A DNA stretch of 37,171 bases from Aeromicrobium sp. Lineage in GTDB: Bacteria > Actinomycetota > Actinomycetes > Propionibacteriales > Nocardioidaceae. The position numbers were made by a program, and so were the translations under genes. Below, in pieces: positions 16,002 through 24,023 of the stretch (positions are counted from its first letter, which is position 1; every line of letters begins with the position of its first letter). Under the pieces are notes generated by a model. That model worked only from the letters and a program-made list of their open reading frames with translations, was not told the DNA's origin and did not search any database. The DNA is taken from positions 1 through 37,171 of the forward strand of contig NZ_JAOPXQ010000093.1 of assembly GCF_025965075.1 (NCBI RefSeq). Direction: 5' to 3'.

Positions 16002-16537
16002 TGTCCGACGTGCAGGACGGCGTGGGGGAGCCCGACGCGTTCGAGCGGCTGTGGACGCCGCACCGCATCCTCTACATCAAGGGGGAGAACAAGCCGACGA
16101 CCTCCGACGAGGCCGACTGCCCGTTCTGCCGCATCCCCGCGATGGACGACGCGGAGGGGCTGATCGTCCACCGTGGCGAGGTGGCGTACGCCGTGCTCAA
16201 CCTGTATCCGTACAACGCCGGCCACCTGCTGATCTGCCCGTATCGCCACGTGTCGGACTACACCGACCTGACCGACGACGAGACCGCCGAGGTCGCGGTG
16301 CTGACCAAGCAGGCGATGCGGGTCATGCGGACCGTGACCAGCCCGCACGGCTTCAACCTGGGCATGAACCAGGGGAGCGCCGCCGGAGCCGGCATCGCCG
16401 CGCACCTGCACCAGCACGTCGTCCCCCGATGGGGTGGCGACGCCAACTTCATGCCCGTCATCGGGCACACCAAGACCATGCCGCAGCTGCTGGGCGACAC
16501 CCGCGAGATGCTCGCGAACGCCTGGCCCGAGGAGTAG
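16001..16537 (+). CDS. HIT-domain nucleotide hydrolase/phosphorylase
   Basis: The 178-residue protein has the histidine-triad motif H135-x-H137-x-H139 in AAHLHQHVVPRW and a zinc-type C40-x2-C43 pair (DCPFCRI). This layout matches the actinobacterial HIT proteins encoded next to thrS and pgsA, whose mycobacterial member acts on Ap4A by phosphorolysis. That activity is assumed, not shown. The start overlaps the thrS stop by one base. pgsA starts 8 bases after the stop, so it is the middle gene of a three-gene operon. Confidence 0.93.
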   Translation: MSDVQDGVGEPDAFERLWTPHRILYIKGENKPTTSDEADCPFCRIPAMDDAEGLIVHRGEVAYAVLNLYPYNAGHLLICPYRHVSDYTDLTDDETAEVAVLTKQAMRVMRTVTSPHGFNLGMNQGSAAGAGIAAHLHQHVVPRWGGDANFMPVIGHTKTMPQLLGDTREMLANAWPEE

Positions 16538-16545
16538 ACAAAGAC

Positions 16546-17178
16546 ATGCTCGAACGCTTCCGCCAGTTCTGGACCAACGTCTGGGCCCCGCTCGCCGACC
16601 TCCTGCTCCGGCTCGGGGTCAAGCCCGACTGGGTGACCTGGGTCGGCACGATCGGCGTCAGCGCCGGCGCCCTGTGGTTCTATCCCCGCGGGCAGTTCCT
16701 CGTCGGCACGCTGGTCATCACGGCCTTCGTGTTCAGCGACATCATGGACGGCTACATGGCCCGCAAGTCGGGGCAGTCGTCCAAGTGGGGCGCATTCCTC
16801 GACTCCAGCCTGGACCGGGTCGCCGACGCCGCAGTGTTCGCAGGGCTCGTCATCTACTACTCCCGCAGCGGCGCCGAGACCGACCTGGGCAACGCGTCGA
16901 CGTACCTCTACCTCAGCCTGGCCTGCCTGGTGCTGGGCAACCTGACGTCGTACACCCGCGCCCGCGCCGAGGGGCTCGGCATGACCGCGAAGGGCGGGAT
17001 CGCCGAGCGCGCCGACCGCCTGGTCGCGATCCTCGTCATGACGGGGCTGTCCGGGCTGTTCGACCTCCCGCTGCTGCGCGAGATCACCCTGTGGGCGCTC
17101 GCCGTCGCGAGCCTCATCACGGTCTTCCAGCGCATGGCCATCGTGCACAAGCAGGCGGTCGGGTCGCCCGAGCTGTGA
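16546..17178 (+). CDS. pgsA: CDP-alcohol phosphatidyltransferase (phosphatidylinositol phosphate synthase type)
   Basis: The 210-residue membrane protein has about six transmembrane helices and the complete signature D65-x2-D68-G69-x2-A72-R73-x8-G82-x3-D86-x3-D90. The aspartates bind the metal and CDP-diacylglycerol. The position directly after thrS-HIT matches the mycobacterial PgsA1/PIS enzyme, which joins CDP-diacylglycerol to inositol phosphate. Substrate choice cannot be proven from this sequence alone. In mycobacteria the next genes are an acyltransferase and pimA for phosphatidylinositol mannosides. Here they are absent, and an oxygenase operon with its own promoter follows. Confidence 0.92.
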   Translation: MLERFRQFWTNVWAPLADLLLRLGVKPDWVTWVGTIGVSAGALWFYPRGQFLVGTLVITAFVFSDIMDGYMARKSGQSSKWGAFLDSSLDRVADAAVFAGLVIYYSRSGAETDLGNASTYLYLSLACLVLGNLTSYTRARAEGLGMTAKGGIAERADRLVAILVMTGLSGLFDLPLLREITLWALAVASLITVFQRMAIVHKQAVGSPEL

Positions 17179-17187
17179 ATGTGACAT

Positions 17188-17236
17188 CGCCTATGGGACA
17201 TAGGCGTTGACACATACCCTGGGTATGGCGCATGCT
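17188..17236 (+). promoter_or_regulatory. Promoter with two palindromes upstream of the diiron oxygenase operon
   Basis: A consensus -35 TTGACA (17207-17212) is followed after 18 bases by CATGCT (17231-17236). Directly upstream lies CGCCTAT-GGGAC-ATAGGCG (17188-17206), and between the two promoter boxes lies CATACCC-T-GGGTATG (17213-17227), both perfect inverted repeats. The second sits where a repressor would block RNA polymerase. The first could be an operator or act as the terminator of pgsA. No regulator gene is adjacent. Confidence 0.6.
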
Positions 17237-17271
17237 GGCGGAGCCCGCCACCGCCCGACCCAGGAGCCCCG

Positions 17272-18297
17272 ATGTCCCAGACGCTCGACCACCAGCCAGC
17301 CGAACTGCCGGTCATCCCGGCCGACGTCACCCCCGAGCGCTATGCCGAGATCCTGCGGGGGCTCTCGCAGGCCTCGGTCGACCGGCACTTCGACGCCTTC
17401 CTCGACATCGACTGGGAACACCCGGACTTCCAGGTCCGCGCCGACGACCCGCGTTGGGTGCTGCCGACCGACGTCGACCCGCTCGGCAGCCACCCGTGGT
17501 ACCTGGCGCAGCCGCTCGACCGGCAGATCGCGATCGGGCAGTGGCGTCAGGCCAACATCCTCAAGGTCGGGCTGCAGTTCGAGAACATCCTGATCCGCGG
17601 CATCATGCAGTACGTCTTCACGCTCCCCAACGGCTCGCCGGAGTATCGCTACCTCACCCACGAGGCGACGGAGGAGTGCCACCACACGCAGATGTTCCAG
17701 GAGACAATCAACCGGATCGGTGTCCAGGTCGAGGGCATGCCGTGGCTGATGCGCAAGGTCGCCGGGCTCCTGCCCTGGGCCGGCTCCGCGGTCCCGTTCG
17801 CGTTCTTCATCGGCGTGCTGGCGGGGGAGGAGCCGATCGATCACACGCAGAAGGGGATCCTGCGGAGCGGCAAGGACCTGCCCCCCATCCTGTCGCGGGT
17901 CATGGAGATCCACGTCGCCGAGGAGGCGCGGCACATCTCCTTCGCGCACCACTACATCCGTCGCAACGCCCCCCGGCTCGGTCCCGTCGAGCGGGCCGTC
18001 GTGGCGATGTTGTTTCCCGTCATCATGCGGGTCCTGTGCGACGTCATCATGGTGCCGTCCCGGTCGTTCCGGCGGGAGTTCGGCATCCCACGGTCGGTCA
18101 TGAAGGACGTCTACTGGAGGGCGCCGGAGTCGCGCGAGCGTCTGCAGGAGCTGTTCGGCGACGTGCGGATGCTTGCGGACCAGGCGGGGCTGCGCCGGAG
18201 CCGGGTGGCCCGGCTGATGTGGAGGCTGTGCCGCATCGACGGTCGCGCGTCGCGCTATCGCAGCGAGCCGCCCGTCGCGTTCGCCACCCGGGACTGA
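17272..18297 (+). CDS. AurF-type diiron oxygenase
   Basis: The 341-residue protein carries the ligand set expected for the p-aminobenzoate N-oxygenase (AurF) family: E104 (LQFENILIRG), E135-x2-H138 (EECHH), E186 or E187 (LAGEEPID) and H214-x3-E218-x2-H221 (HVAEEARH). The fold is a helical ferritin-like bundle. AurF enzymes oxidise arylamines, but many relatives have unknown substrates, so no reaction is assigned. The ATG is supported by AGGAG about 7 bases upstream. The next gene, a ferredoxin-ferredoxin reductase, starts 3 bases after its stop and is the obvious electron donor for the diiron centre. The pair interrupts the usual pgsA - pdxS neighbourhood. Confidence 0.88.
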   Translation: MSQTLDHQPAELPVIPADVTPERYAEILRGLSQASVDRHFDAFLDIDWEHPDFQVRADDPRWVLPTDVDPLGSHPWYLAQPLDRQIAIGQWRQANILKVGLQFENILIRGIMQYVFTLPNGSPEYRYLTHEATEECHHTQMFQETINRIGVQVEGMPWLMRKVAGLLPWAGSAVPFAFFIGVLAGEEPIDHTQKGILRSGKDLPPILSRVMEIHVAEEARHISFAHHYIRRNAPRLGPVERAVVAMLFPVIMRVLCDVIMVPSRSFRREFGIPRSVMKDVYWRAPESRERLQELFGDVRMLADQAGLRRSRVARLMWRLCRIDGRASRYRSEPPVAFATRD

Positions 18298-18300
18298 CCC

Positions 18301-19956
18301 GTGACCCACGTCGTCACCCAGGCGTGCTGTGGCGACGCCTCCTGCGTCTTCGCCTGCCCGGTCAACGCGATCCACCCGACTCCCGACGAGCCGGACTTCG
18401 GCCTGGCCGAGATGCTCTACATCGACCCGGTCTCGTGCGTCGACTGCGGTGCGTGTGTCACGGCATGCCCCGTGGGGGCGATCGCGCCGGCGGACAGTCT
18501 GACCCCCGAGCAGCTGCCGTTCGTCGACGTCAACGCGCTCTTCCACGCCGAGCCGCGGTCGTACCCGCCGCAGGCGCCCGTCCCCCCGCTCGTCCGCAAG
18601 CACGCACCCGGAGTGCTGAGGGTCGCCGTCGTCGGGGCCGGGCCCGCCGCGTTGTACGCGGCCGACGAGCTGCTCAAGCGACCGCGTGTCGAGGTGACGG
18701 TGATCGAGCGGCTGCCGACCCCGCACGGACTCGTCCGGTCCGGGGTGGCCCCGGACCACCCGGCTACGCGGACGGTCGACGGCCTGTTCCGCCAGATCGA
18801 GGACCAGCCGGGCTTCACGTACGTCCTGGGGGTCGACGTGGGTCGCGACGTCTCGCACGCGGAGCTGGCCGCGCACCACCACGCCGTGGTCTATGCCACC
18901 GGGGCCTCGAAAGACCGGACCCTGGGCATCCCGGGGGAGGATCTTCCCGGCAGCACGACGGCCACGGCGTTCGTCGCCTGGTACAACGGCCACCCTGACC
19001 ACGTGGACGACTCGTTCGACCTGAGCGGCGAGCGCGCCGTGGTCGTCGGCAACGGCAACGTCGCGCTGGACGTGGCCCGCATACTGACCACCGATCCGGA
19101 GGCGCTGGCCGGCACCGACATCGCGGACCACGCGCTGGACGCGCTGCGGGCGAGCAACGTGCGTGAGGTCGTGCTGCTGGGCCGCCGCGGTGCTGCCGAG
19201 GCGGCGTTCACCTTGCCGGAGCTCCTCGGCCTGGTGGAGCGCGACGACATCGACGTGGTGGTGGAGGGCGCGGATCTCGACGAGGCCGTCGACGACCCGA
19301 TGGTGGCCCAGAAGCTCGCGGTCCTCCGGTCGGCGCACGAGCGCCCCGCCCGACCCGGCACACGAAGGATCGTCCTGCGGTTCGCGACCTCGCCAGTGGA
19401 GCTGACGGGCGGCGGGCGTGTCCGCGGTGTGGCGACGAGGCGCAACCGGGCCGTCGGGGGAGGAGCCTTCGAGCCCACCGATGACCGCTCCGTCCTGTCG
19501 ACGGGGCTCGTGCTCCGCTCGATCGGCTACCGAGGCGTGCCCGTGCCGGGCGTGCCGTTCGATCCCGACGCCGGGATCATGCCGAGCGTGGGCGGGCGGG
19601 TGACCGGTGCCCCCGGCACGTACGCCGTCGGGTGGGTCAAGCGCGGACCGTCCGGGTTCATCGGCACCAACAAGTCGTGCGCCCAGGAGACGGTCGACCG
19701 TGTGCTCGAGGACTGGAACGCCGGGCGCCTCGCCGAGCCCTCCCGGACGCCGCGTTCCATGCGGGCGCTGGTGGCCGCGCGACGACCCGAGGCCATCGGG
19801 GTGCGTGGATGGCGGGCGATCGACGAGCAGGAGCGGCGAGCCGGGGCCGAGCGGGGACGTCCGCGGCGCAAGCTCGTGCGGATCGAGGACCTGCTCCGGG
19901 CCGCGGCACCCTCGGTCGAACCCCGACGCCGGCTGAGAGACCTCCTGGGCCGCTGA
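18301..19956 (+). CDS. fprB: Ferredoxin / ferredoxin-NADP reductase fusion (FprB type)
   Basis: The 551-residue protein has an N-terminal ferredoxin domain with two cysteine groups: C9, C10, C15, C19 (ACCGDASCVFACP) and C46-x2-C49-x2-C52-x3-C56-P (CVDCGACVTACP). This is a 7Fe- or 8Fe-type arrangement. From about residue 105 follows a glutathione reductase-like FAD/NADP domain (VAVVGAGPAALYAADELL, then PHGLVRSGVAPDHP, then VVVGNGNVALDVARIL, then GWVKRGPSGFIGTNK). This is the arrangement of mycobacterial FprB. It would pass electrons from NADPH through its own clusters to the neighbouring diiron oxygenase. The GTG start at 18301 lies 3 bases after the preceding stop. Confidence 0.92.
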   Translation: MTHVVTQACCGDASCVFACPVNAIHPTPDEPDFGLAEMLYIDPVSCVDCGACVTACPVGAIAPADSLTPEQLPFVDVNALFHAEPRSYPPQAPVPPLVRKHAPGVLRVAVVGAGPAALYAADELLKRPRVEVTVIERLPTPHGLVRSGVAPDHPATRTVDGLFRQIEDQPGFTYVLGVDVGRDVSHAELAAHHHAVVYATGASKDRTLGIPGEDLPGSTTATAFVAWYNGHPDHVDDSFDLSGERAVVVGNGNVALDVARILTTDPEALAGTDIADHALDALRASNVREVVLLGRRGAAEAAFTLPELLGLVERDDIDVVVEGADLDEAVDDPMVAQKLAVLRSAHERPARPGTRRIVLRFATSPVELTGGGRVRGVATRRNRAVGGGAFEPTDDRSVLSTGLVLRSIGYRGVPVPGVPFDPDAGIMPSVGGRVTGAPGTYAVGWVKRGPSGFIGTNKSCAQETVDRVLEDWNAGRLAEPSRTPRSMRALVAARRPEAIGVRGWRAIDEQERRAGAERGRPRRKLVRIEDLLRAAAPSVEPRRRLRDLLGR

Positions 19957-20015
19957 GGGCCGGCGGTCGCCTCGTCCGGCATGTGTCCGCCGGGATCATG
20001 ACAGGAGCAGCCCAG

Positions 20016-20021
20016 TAGACT
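20016..20021 (+). promoter_or_regulatory. Putative -10 box of pdxS
   Basis: TAGACT fits the TANNNT pattern and would start transcription near 20028, leaving a leader of about 34 bases. The leader contains a Shine-Dalgarno GAAGGA (20049-20054) 7 bases before the GTG at 20062. No clear -35 is visible. Confidence 0.4.
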
Positions 20022-20061
20022 GGAGGCCACCATCCAGGGTCATATCTCGAAGGACACAGCA

Positions 20062-20958
20062 GTGAGCAACGAAGCAACCACGGTCGGCACCTCCCGCGTC
20101 AAGCGCGGCATGGCGGAGATGCTCAAGGGTGGCGTCATCATGGACGTCGTCAACGCCGAGCAGGCCAGGATCGCCGAGGACGCCGGCGCCGTCGCCGTCA
20201 TGGCCCTCGAGCGTGTGCCCGCTGACATCCGGTCGCAGGGCGGCGTGGCCCGCATGTCCGATCCCGACCTGATCGACGGCATCATCGCGCAGGTCTCGAT
20301 CCCCGTGATGGCCAAGGCCCGCATCGGCCACTTCGTCGAGGCGCAGGTCCTGCAGTCGCTCGGCGTGGACTACATCGACGAGTCCGAGGTCCTGACCCCG
20401 GCCGACTACACCAACCACATCGACAAGTGGAACTTCACGGTCCCCTTCGTCTGTGGCGCGACCAACCTGGGTGAGGCGCTGCGTCGTCTGACCGAGGGCG
20501 CGGCGATGATCCGCTCCAAGGGCGAGGCCGGCACCGGTGACGTCTCCAACGCCACGCAGCACATGCGCAAGATCGGTGGCGAGATCCGCCGGCTGCAGTC
20601 GCTGTCCGAGGACGAGCTGTTCGTCGCGGCCAAGGAGCTGCAGGCGCCCTACGAGCTGGTCAAGGAGGTCGCCGAGAACGGCAAGCTCCCCGTCGTCCTG
20701 TTCACCGCCGGCGGCATCGCGACCCCGGCCGACGCGGCCATGATGATGCAGCTCGGCGCCGAGGGCGTCTTCGTCGGCTCGGGCATCTTCAAGTCCGGCA
20801 ACCCCGCCCAGCGCGCCGAGGCCATCGTCAAGGCCACGACGTTCTTCGACGACCCGGACGTCATCGCCAAGGTCTCCCGCGGTCTGGGTGAGGCCATGGT
20901 CGGCATCAACGTCGACGACATCCCCGAGCCCCACCGCCTCGCGGAGCGTGGCTGGTAG
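20062..20958 (+). CDS. pdxS: Pyridoxal 5'-phosphate synthase subunit PdxS
   Basis: The 298-residue TIM-barrel protein condenses ribose 5-phosphate, glyceraldehyde 3-phosphate and ammonia to pyridoxal phosphate. The signature lysines are K85 ([15 protein letters not shown]) and K153 ([11 protein letters not shown]), with D28 in GGVIMDVVN. The phosphate-binding [10 protein letters not shown] and FVGSGIFKS are intact. The GTG start has GAAGGA 7 bases upstream. Its glutaminase partner pdxT lies 475 bases downstream, beyond a strong terminator, so the two subunits are transcribed separately here. Confidence 0.98.
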   Translation: MSNEATTVGTSRVKRGMAEMLKGGVIMDVVNAEQARIAEDAGAVAVMALERVPADIRSQGGVARMSDPDLIDGIIAQVSIPVMAKARIGHFVEAQVLQSLGVDYIDESEVLTPADYTNHIDKWNFTVPFVCGATNLGEALRRLTEGAAMIRSKGEAGTGDVSNATQHMRKIGGEIRRLQSLSEDELFVAAKELQAPYELVKEVAENGKLPVVLFTAGGIATPADAAMMMQLGAEGVFVGSGIFKSGNPAQRAEAIVKATTFFDDPDVIAKVSRGLGEAMVGINVDDIPEPHRLAERGW

Positions 20959-20977
20959 TCAGCAGCCTCGCGCGTGG

Positions 20978-21007
20978 AACGCCCCGGCCGAAAGGCCGGG
21001 GCGTTTT
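20978..21007 (+). terminator. Strong intrinsic terminator after pdxS
   Basis: AACGCCCCGGCC (20978-20989) pairs with GGCCGGGGCGTT (20994-21005) around a GAAA tetraloop and runs into TTTT (21004-21007). It begins 19 bases after the pdxS stop. This is the clearest rho-independent terminator in the window. Confidence 0.92.
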
Positions 21008-21420
21008 GTCGTCTGGGGGCCCGCCCGCAAGATGGTGCCACTTCTGGCTGATCTGGGGCGTTCAGAAGGTCGACAAGTGGCGACATCCCGGGGGTCCGGG
21101 GGCACATCGAGCTCGACGTCATACACCGTCCTCCTGGTAGTGGTCGGAGTCTGCGGCTGACCAGGACCTCTGACTCTGTAGCCACTACCGGCCGAGGGGT
21201 ATGCTTTCTCTACTGAGCGCGAGAGGTATGGGAGTGCCTCGCATCGCGTCTCAGTGACAGAGGGAGCTCGGCCGGTTGGGCGTTCGCGTCCGGCCTGGCC
21301 ACTCACTCCGTTGAACCCGATCGGGAGGGAATTCCGAGAGGGAGCGGCGGCGGTGGCGTATCCCCTGGAGATTCGTCTCTCACGCTGCCGCCGTCGTCAA
21401 ACGATGAGCACCTCCTTCGA
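21008..21420. other. Noncoding, structured spacer between pdxS and pdxT
   Basis: I see no credible protein here. Inverted repeats suggest RNA structure: GTAGTGG (21137-21143) with CCACTAC (21182-21188), enclosing GAGTC/GACTC. A larger hairpin pairs 21344-21359 with 21382-21397 (16 pairs including G-U pairs), and its apical part, GGAGA-TTCG-TCTCT (21367-21380), carries a UUCG tetraloop. A -10-like TATGCT lies at 21200-21205. The region may hold a small RNA or the remains of a lost gene. Confidence 0.35.
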
Positions 21421-21426
21421 TAGGCT
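21421..21426 (+). promoter_or_regulatory. Putative -10 box of pdxT
   Basis: TAGGCT ends 6 bases before the GTG at 21433. There is no ribosome binding site, so a leaderless mRNA is likely. It places pdxT under its own promoter, separate from pdxS. Confidence 0.5.
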
Positions 21427-21432
21427 CGCCGG

Positions 21433-22032
21433 GTGTCTTTCCCCTCCATCGGCGTGTTCGCGCTGCAAGGTGATGTCCGCGAGCACCTCCGGACGCTGAC
21501 CGACCTCGGCGTGGACGCGTTCACGGTCCGGCGCCCCGAGGAGCTGGCCCGCTGTGACGCCCTGGTGCTGCCGGGCGGCGAGTCCACGACGATGTACAAG
21601 CTCGCGCGGACGTTCGACCTGTTCGAACCGCTGGTCGAGCGCATCCAGAGCGGCATGCCGACCTTCGGCACGTGTGCGGGCATGATCATGCTCGCGGACC
21701 GGATCAAGGATGGGATCGTCGGTCAGGAGACCCTCGGTGGGCTCGACATCACGGTCCGCCGCAACGCCTTCGGGCGGCAGGTCGACTCGTTCGAGGGCGA
21801 CATCGCCTTCGACGGATTCGACGGTCCCGTGCACGCCGTGTTCATCCGCGCACCCTGGGTCGAGTCGACCGGTCCTGAGGTCGAGGTCCTTGCGACGGTC
21901 CCCAGCGGCCCGGCGGCCGGTAGAATCGTGGCCGTTCGACAGGGCAACCTGATGGCGACGTCATTCCACCCCGAGGTGGGCAGTGACGACCGCATCCACC
22001 GTTACTTCGTCGACCTCGTCCAGCAGTCGTAG
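21433..22032 (+). CDS. pdxT: Pyridoxal 5'-phosphate synthase glutaminase subunit PdxT
   Basis: The 199-residue class I glutamine amidotransferase supplies ammonia to PdxS. The catalytic triad is visible as C81 (GTCAGM) with H179 and E181 (SFHPEV), and the oxyanion segment is LPGGEST (about 46-52). The length is normal. GTG 21433 gives the standard N-terminus ([13 protein letters not shown]) and lies at leaderless distance from a TAGGCT box. yebC follows 31 bases after its stop with its own ribosome binding site, so they may share a transcript. Confidence 0.97.
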   Translation: MSFPSIGVFALQGDVREHLRTLTDLGVDAFTVRRPEELARCDALVLPGGESTTMYKLARTFDLFEPLVERIQSGMPTFGTCAGMIMLADRIKDGIVGQETLGGLDITVRRNAFGRQVDSFEGDIAFDGFDGPVHAVFIRAPWVESTGPEVEVLATVPSGPAAGRIVAVRQGNLMATSFHPEVGSDDRIHRYFVDLVQQS

Positions 22033-22063
22033 GAATCCGCCGCAGCAGAAGGGGGCGCCACCC

Positions 22064-22825
22064 ATGTCAGGCCACTCGAAATGGGCGACCACCAAGCACA
22101 AGAAGGCCGTCGTCGATGCCAAGCGCGGCAAGATGTTCGCCAAGATGGTCAAGAACATCGAGGTCGCCGCTCGCATGGGCGGACCGGACCCCGACGGCAA
22201 CCCGACCCTCTATGACGCGATCCAGAAGGCCAAGAAGTCGTCGGTCCCCAAGGACCACATCGACCGGGCGGTCAAGCGTGGCGGCGGCGTCGGCGCCGAC
22301 GCGGTCGACTACATCACGATCATGTACGAGGGGTACGCCCCCGGCGGCGTCGCGCTGCTGGTCGAGTGCCTGAGCGACAACCGCAACCGGGCCGCGATGG
22401 AGGTACGCACCGCGATGACCCGCAACGGCGGCACGATGGCCGACCCGGGCTCGGTGTCGTACATGTTCCACCGCAAGGGCGTCATCATGGTGCCCGCCGA
22501 GCAGGAGGGCGGCGAGACCAACGAGGACGACGTGCTGCTCGCGGTGCTCGATGCCGGCGCCGAGGAGGTCAACGACCACGACGGCAGCTTCGAGGTCATC
22601 TGCGAGGCCACCGACGTGGTCGCGGTCCGCACGGCGCTGCAGGAGGCCGGGCTCGACTACGACTCGGCCGAGGTCGCGTTCGTCCCGACCGTCACGGTCG
22701 AGGTCGACGTCGACGCCGCGACCAAGATCATGAAGCTCATCGACGCGCTCGAGGACTGCGACGACGTGCAGACCGTGTTCGCCAACTTCGACGCCTCCGA
22801 CGAGGTCATGGCCCAGGTCGAGTGA
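22064..22825 (+). CDS. YebC/TACO1-family protein
   Basis: The 253-residue protein begins [27 protein letters not shown], the hallmark of the YebC/PmpR/TACO1 family, and has the three-domain length expected. Members have been described as transcription regulators and, more recently, as factors that help ribosomes through difficult sequences. Which role applies here is not visible. The ATG is preceded by a purine-rich AAGGGGG. The frame is open further upstream, but only this start gives the conserved N-terminus. It lies between pdxT and ruvC, the usual actinobacterial order. Confidence 0.96.
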   Translation: MSGHSKWATTKHKKAVVDAKRGKMFAKMVKNIEVAARMGGPDPDGNPTLYDAIQKAKKSSVPKDHIDRAVKRGGGVGADAVDYITIMYEGYAPGGVALLVECLSDNRNRAAMEVRTAMTRNGGTMADPGSVSYMFHRKGVIMVPAEQEGGETNEDDVLLAVLDAGAEEVNDHDGSFEVICEATDVVAVRTALQEAGLDYDSAEVAFVPTVTVEVDVDAATKIMKLIDALEDCDDVQTVFANFDASDEVMAQVE

Positions 22826-22863
22826 CCCCGGCGCGTCGCCCTCACGCTGACGGGGGAGCCGTC

Positions 22864-22869
22864 TAGGCT
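22864..22869 (+). promoter_or_regulatory. Putative -10 box upstream of ruvC
   Basis: TAGGCT lies 7 bases before the ATG at 22877 and 39 bases before the ruvC ATG at 22909. Transcription would begin at or next to ATG 22877. No -35 is evident. Confidence 0.45.
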
Positions 22870-22876
22870 GTCGAAC

Positions 22877-22912
22877 ATGCGTTCGGTATGCACGGCGGCG
22901 GTCTCCGCATGA
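22877..22912 (+). CDS. Possible 11-codon upstream ORF coupled to ruvC
   Basis: ATG 22877 opens a frame encoding [11 protein letters not shown], and its TGA (22910-22912) overlaps the ruvC ATG at 22909 (ATGA). The ATG lies at the predicted transcription start set by TAGGCT (22864-22869), so it could be read as a leaderless ORF that feeds ribosomes into ruvC. The ruvC ATG itself has no good Shine-Dalgarno. The peptide has one cysteine and no run of a single amino acid, so a classic attenuator is not indicated. It may be chance. Confidence 0.35.
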   Translation: MRSVCTAAVSA

Positions 22913-23436
22913 GGGTGCTCGGGATCGACCCCGGTCTCACCCGGTGCGGTGTCGGCGTCGTCGACGGCACGGTGGGTCGACCGCTGACGATGGTCCACGT
23001 CGGTGTGTTCCGCACCCCGGCCGATCTCGACACCGCTCGCCGGCTGCACCAGCTCGAGCAGCTCGTCGAGGCCAGCGTGCTGCAGCACCGCCCCGACGTC
23101 GTCGCGGTCGAGCGCGTCTTCAGCCAGCACAACGTGCGAACGGTCATGGGCACCGCCCAGGCCTCCGGCATCGCGATGCTCGTCGCCGCCCGGCACGGCA
23201 TCCCGGTGCACCTGCACACGCCGAGCGAGGTCAAGGCCGCGGTCTCCGGCAACGGCCGCGCCGACAAGGCGCAGGTCACCCAGATGGTCACCCGCCTGCT
23301 GCGGCTGACCGAGGCGCCCAAGCCCGCCGACGCCGCCGACGCGCTCGCGCTGGCGATCTGTCACATCTGGCGTGGGGGAGCCCGCAACCGACTCGAGCAG
23401 GCCATCGAGGCCCAGAAGCAGGGAGCACGCCGATGA
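22909..23436 (+). CDS. ruvC: Holliday junction endonuclease RuvC
   Basis: The 175-residue RNase H-fold nuclease resolves Holliday junctions with RuvAB. The catalytic acids correspond to D7 ([10 protein letters not shown]), E68 (VAVERVF), D141 and D144 ([12 protein letters not shown]). ATG 22909 gives the standard start [12 protein letters not shown] 22888 in the same frame would add seven residues. The stop overlaps ruvA (ATGA). It is the first gene of ruvC-ruvA-ruvB, with all junctions overlapping. Confidence 0.97.
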   Translation: MRVLGIDPGLTRCGVGVVDGTVGRPLTMVHVGVFRTPADLDTARRLHQLEQLVEASVLQHRPDVVAVERVFSQHNVRTVMGTAQASGIAMLVAARHGIPVHLHTPSEVKAAVSGNGRADKAQVTQMVTRLLRLTEAPKPADAADALALAICHIWRGGARNRLEQAIEAQKQGARR

Positions 23437-24023
23437 TCGCCCATGTCCGCGGACCCGTCGCCGCCGTCACCATGACCGCCGCGGTCATCGACGTCGGGGG
23501 AGTCGGCATCCAGGTCATGTGCACGCCCGGCACGATCGCGACCCTGCGCCTGGGCCAGGAGGTCCAGCTGTCGACCTCGATGGTCGTGCGCGAGGACTCG
23601 CTGACGGTGTTCGGCTTCGCCAGCACCGACGAGCGCGACATGTTCGAGCTCGTGCAGACCGCCAGCGGCGTCGGGCCCAAGGTGGCCCAGGCGATGCTCG
23701 CGGTGCTCGATCCCGACCGGCTGCGCCAGGCCATCGGCCAGGGCGACCTGGCGACGCTGACCAAGGTCCCCGGCATCGGCCGCAAGGGCGCCGAACGGAT
23801 CGTCGTGGAGCTCAAGGACCGGGTCGGCGTCACGACGGTCGTCCAGGCCGGAGCTCCGGCGTGGCGCGGCCAGGTCCACGAGGCGCTGCTGGGTCTGGGC
23901 TGGTCGGCGCGCGACGCCGACGCCGCCCTCGACCGGGTCGCCGCCGACCTGCCCGCCGGCACGGACCCCGACGTCTCCACGATCCTGCGCGACGCACTCC
24001 GCTCCCTGGCGAAGGCCCGCTGA
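23433..24023 (+). CDS. ruvA: Holliday junction branch-migration protein RuvA
   Basis: The 196-residue protein has the N-terminal OB fold ([12 protein letters not shown]), two helix-hairpin-helix motifs ([17 protein letters not shown] and [19 protein letters not shown]) and a C-terminal UBA-like domain that contacts RuvB ([18 protein letters not shown]). RuvA tetramers bind the four-way junction. The ATG overlaps the ruvC stop by four bases, and its stop overlaps ruvB by one base, so the three subunits are made in a coupled way. Confidence 0.97.
   Translation: MIAHVRGPVAAVTMTAAVIDVGGVGIQVMCTPGTIATLRLGQEVQLSTSMVVREDSLTVFGFASTDERDMFELVQTASGVGPKVAQAMLAVLDPDRLRQAIGQGDLATLTKVPGIGRKGAERIVVELKDRVGVTTVVQAGAPAWRGQVHEALLGLGWSARDADAALDRVAADLPAGTDPDVSTILRDALRSLAKAR

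Noticed and set aside
17191-19338. Long minus-strand open frame opposite the oxygenase and reductase genes
   Set aside because: The plus strand carries the complete diiron ligand set and two ferredoxin cysteine groups. The minus frame crosses the promoter and two genes and has random composition.
21008-21420. 6C RNA or another named actinobacterial RNA in the pdxS-pdxT spacer
   Set aside because: The hairpins lack the paired C-rich loops expected for 6C RNA, and I cannot match them to any other known family by eye.
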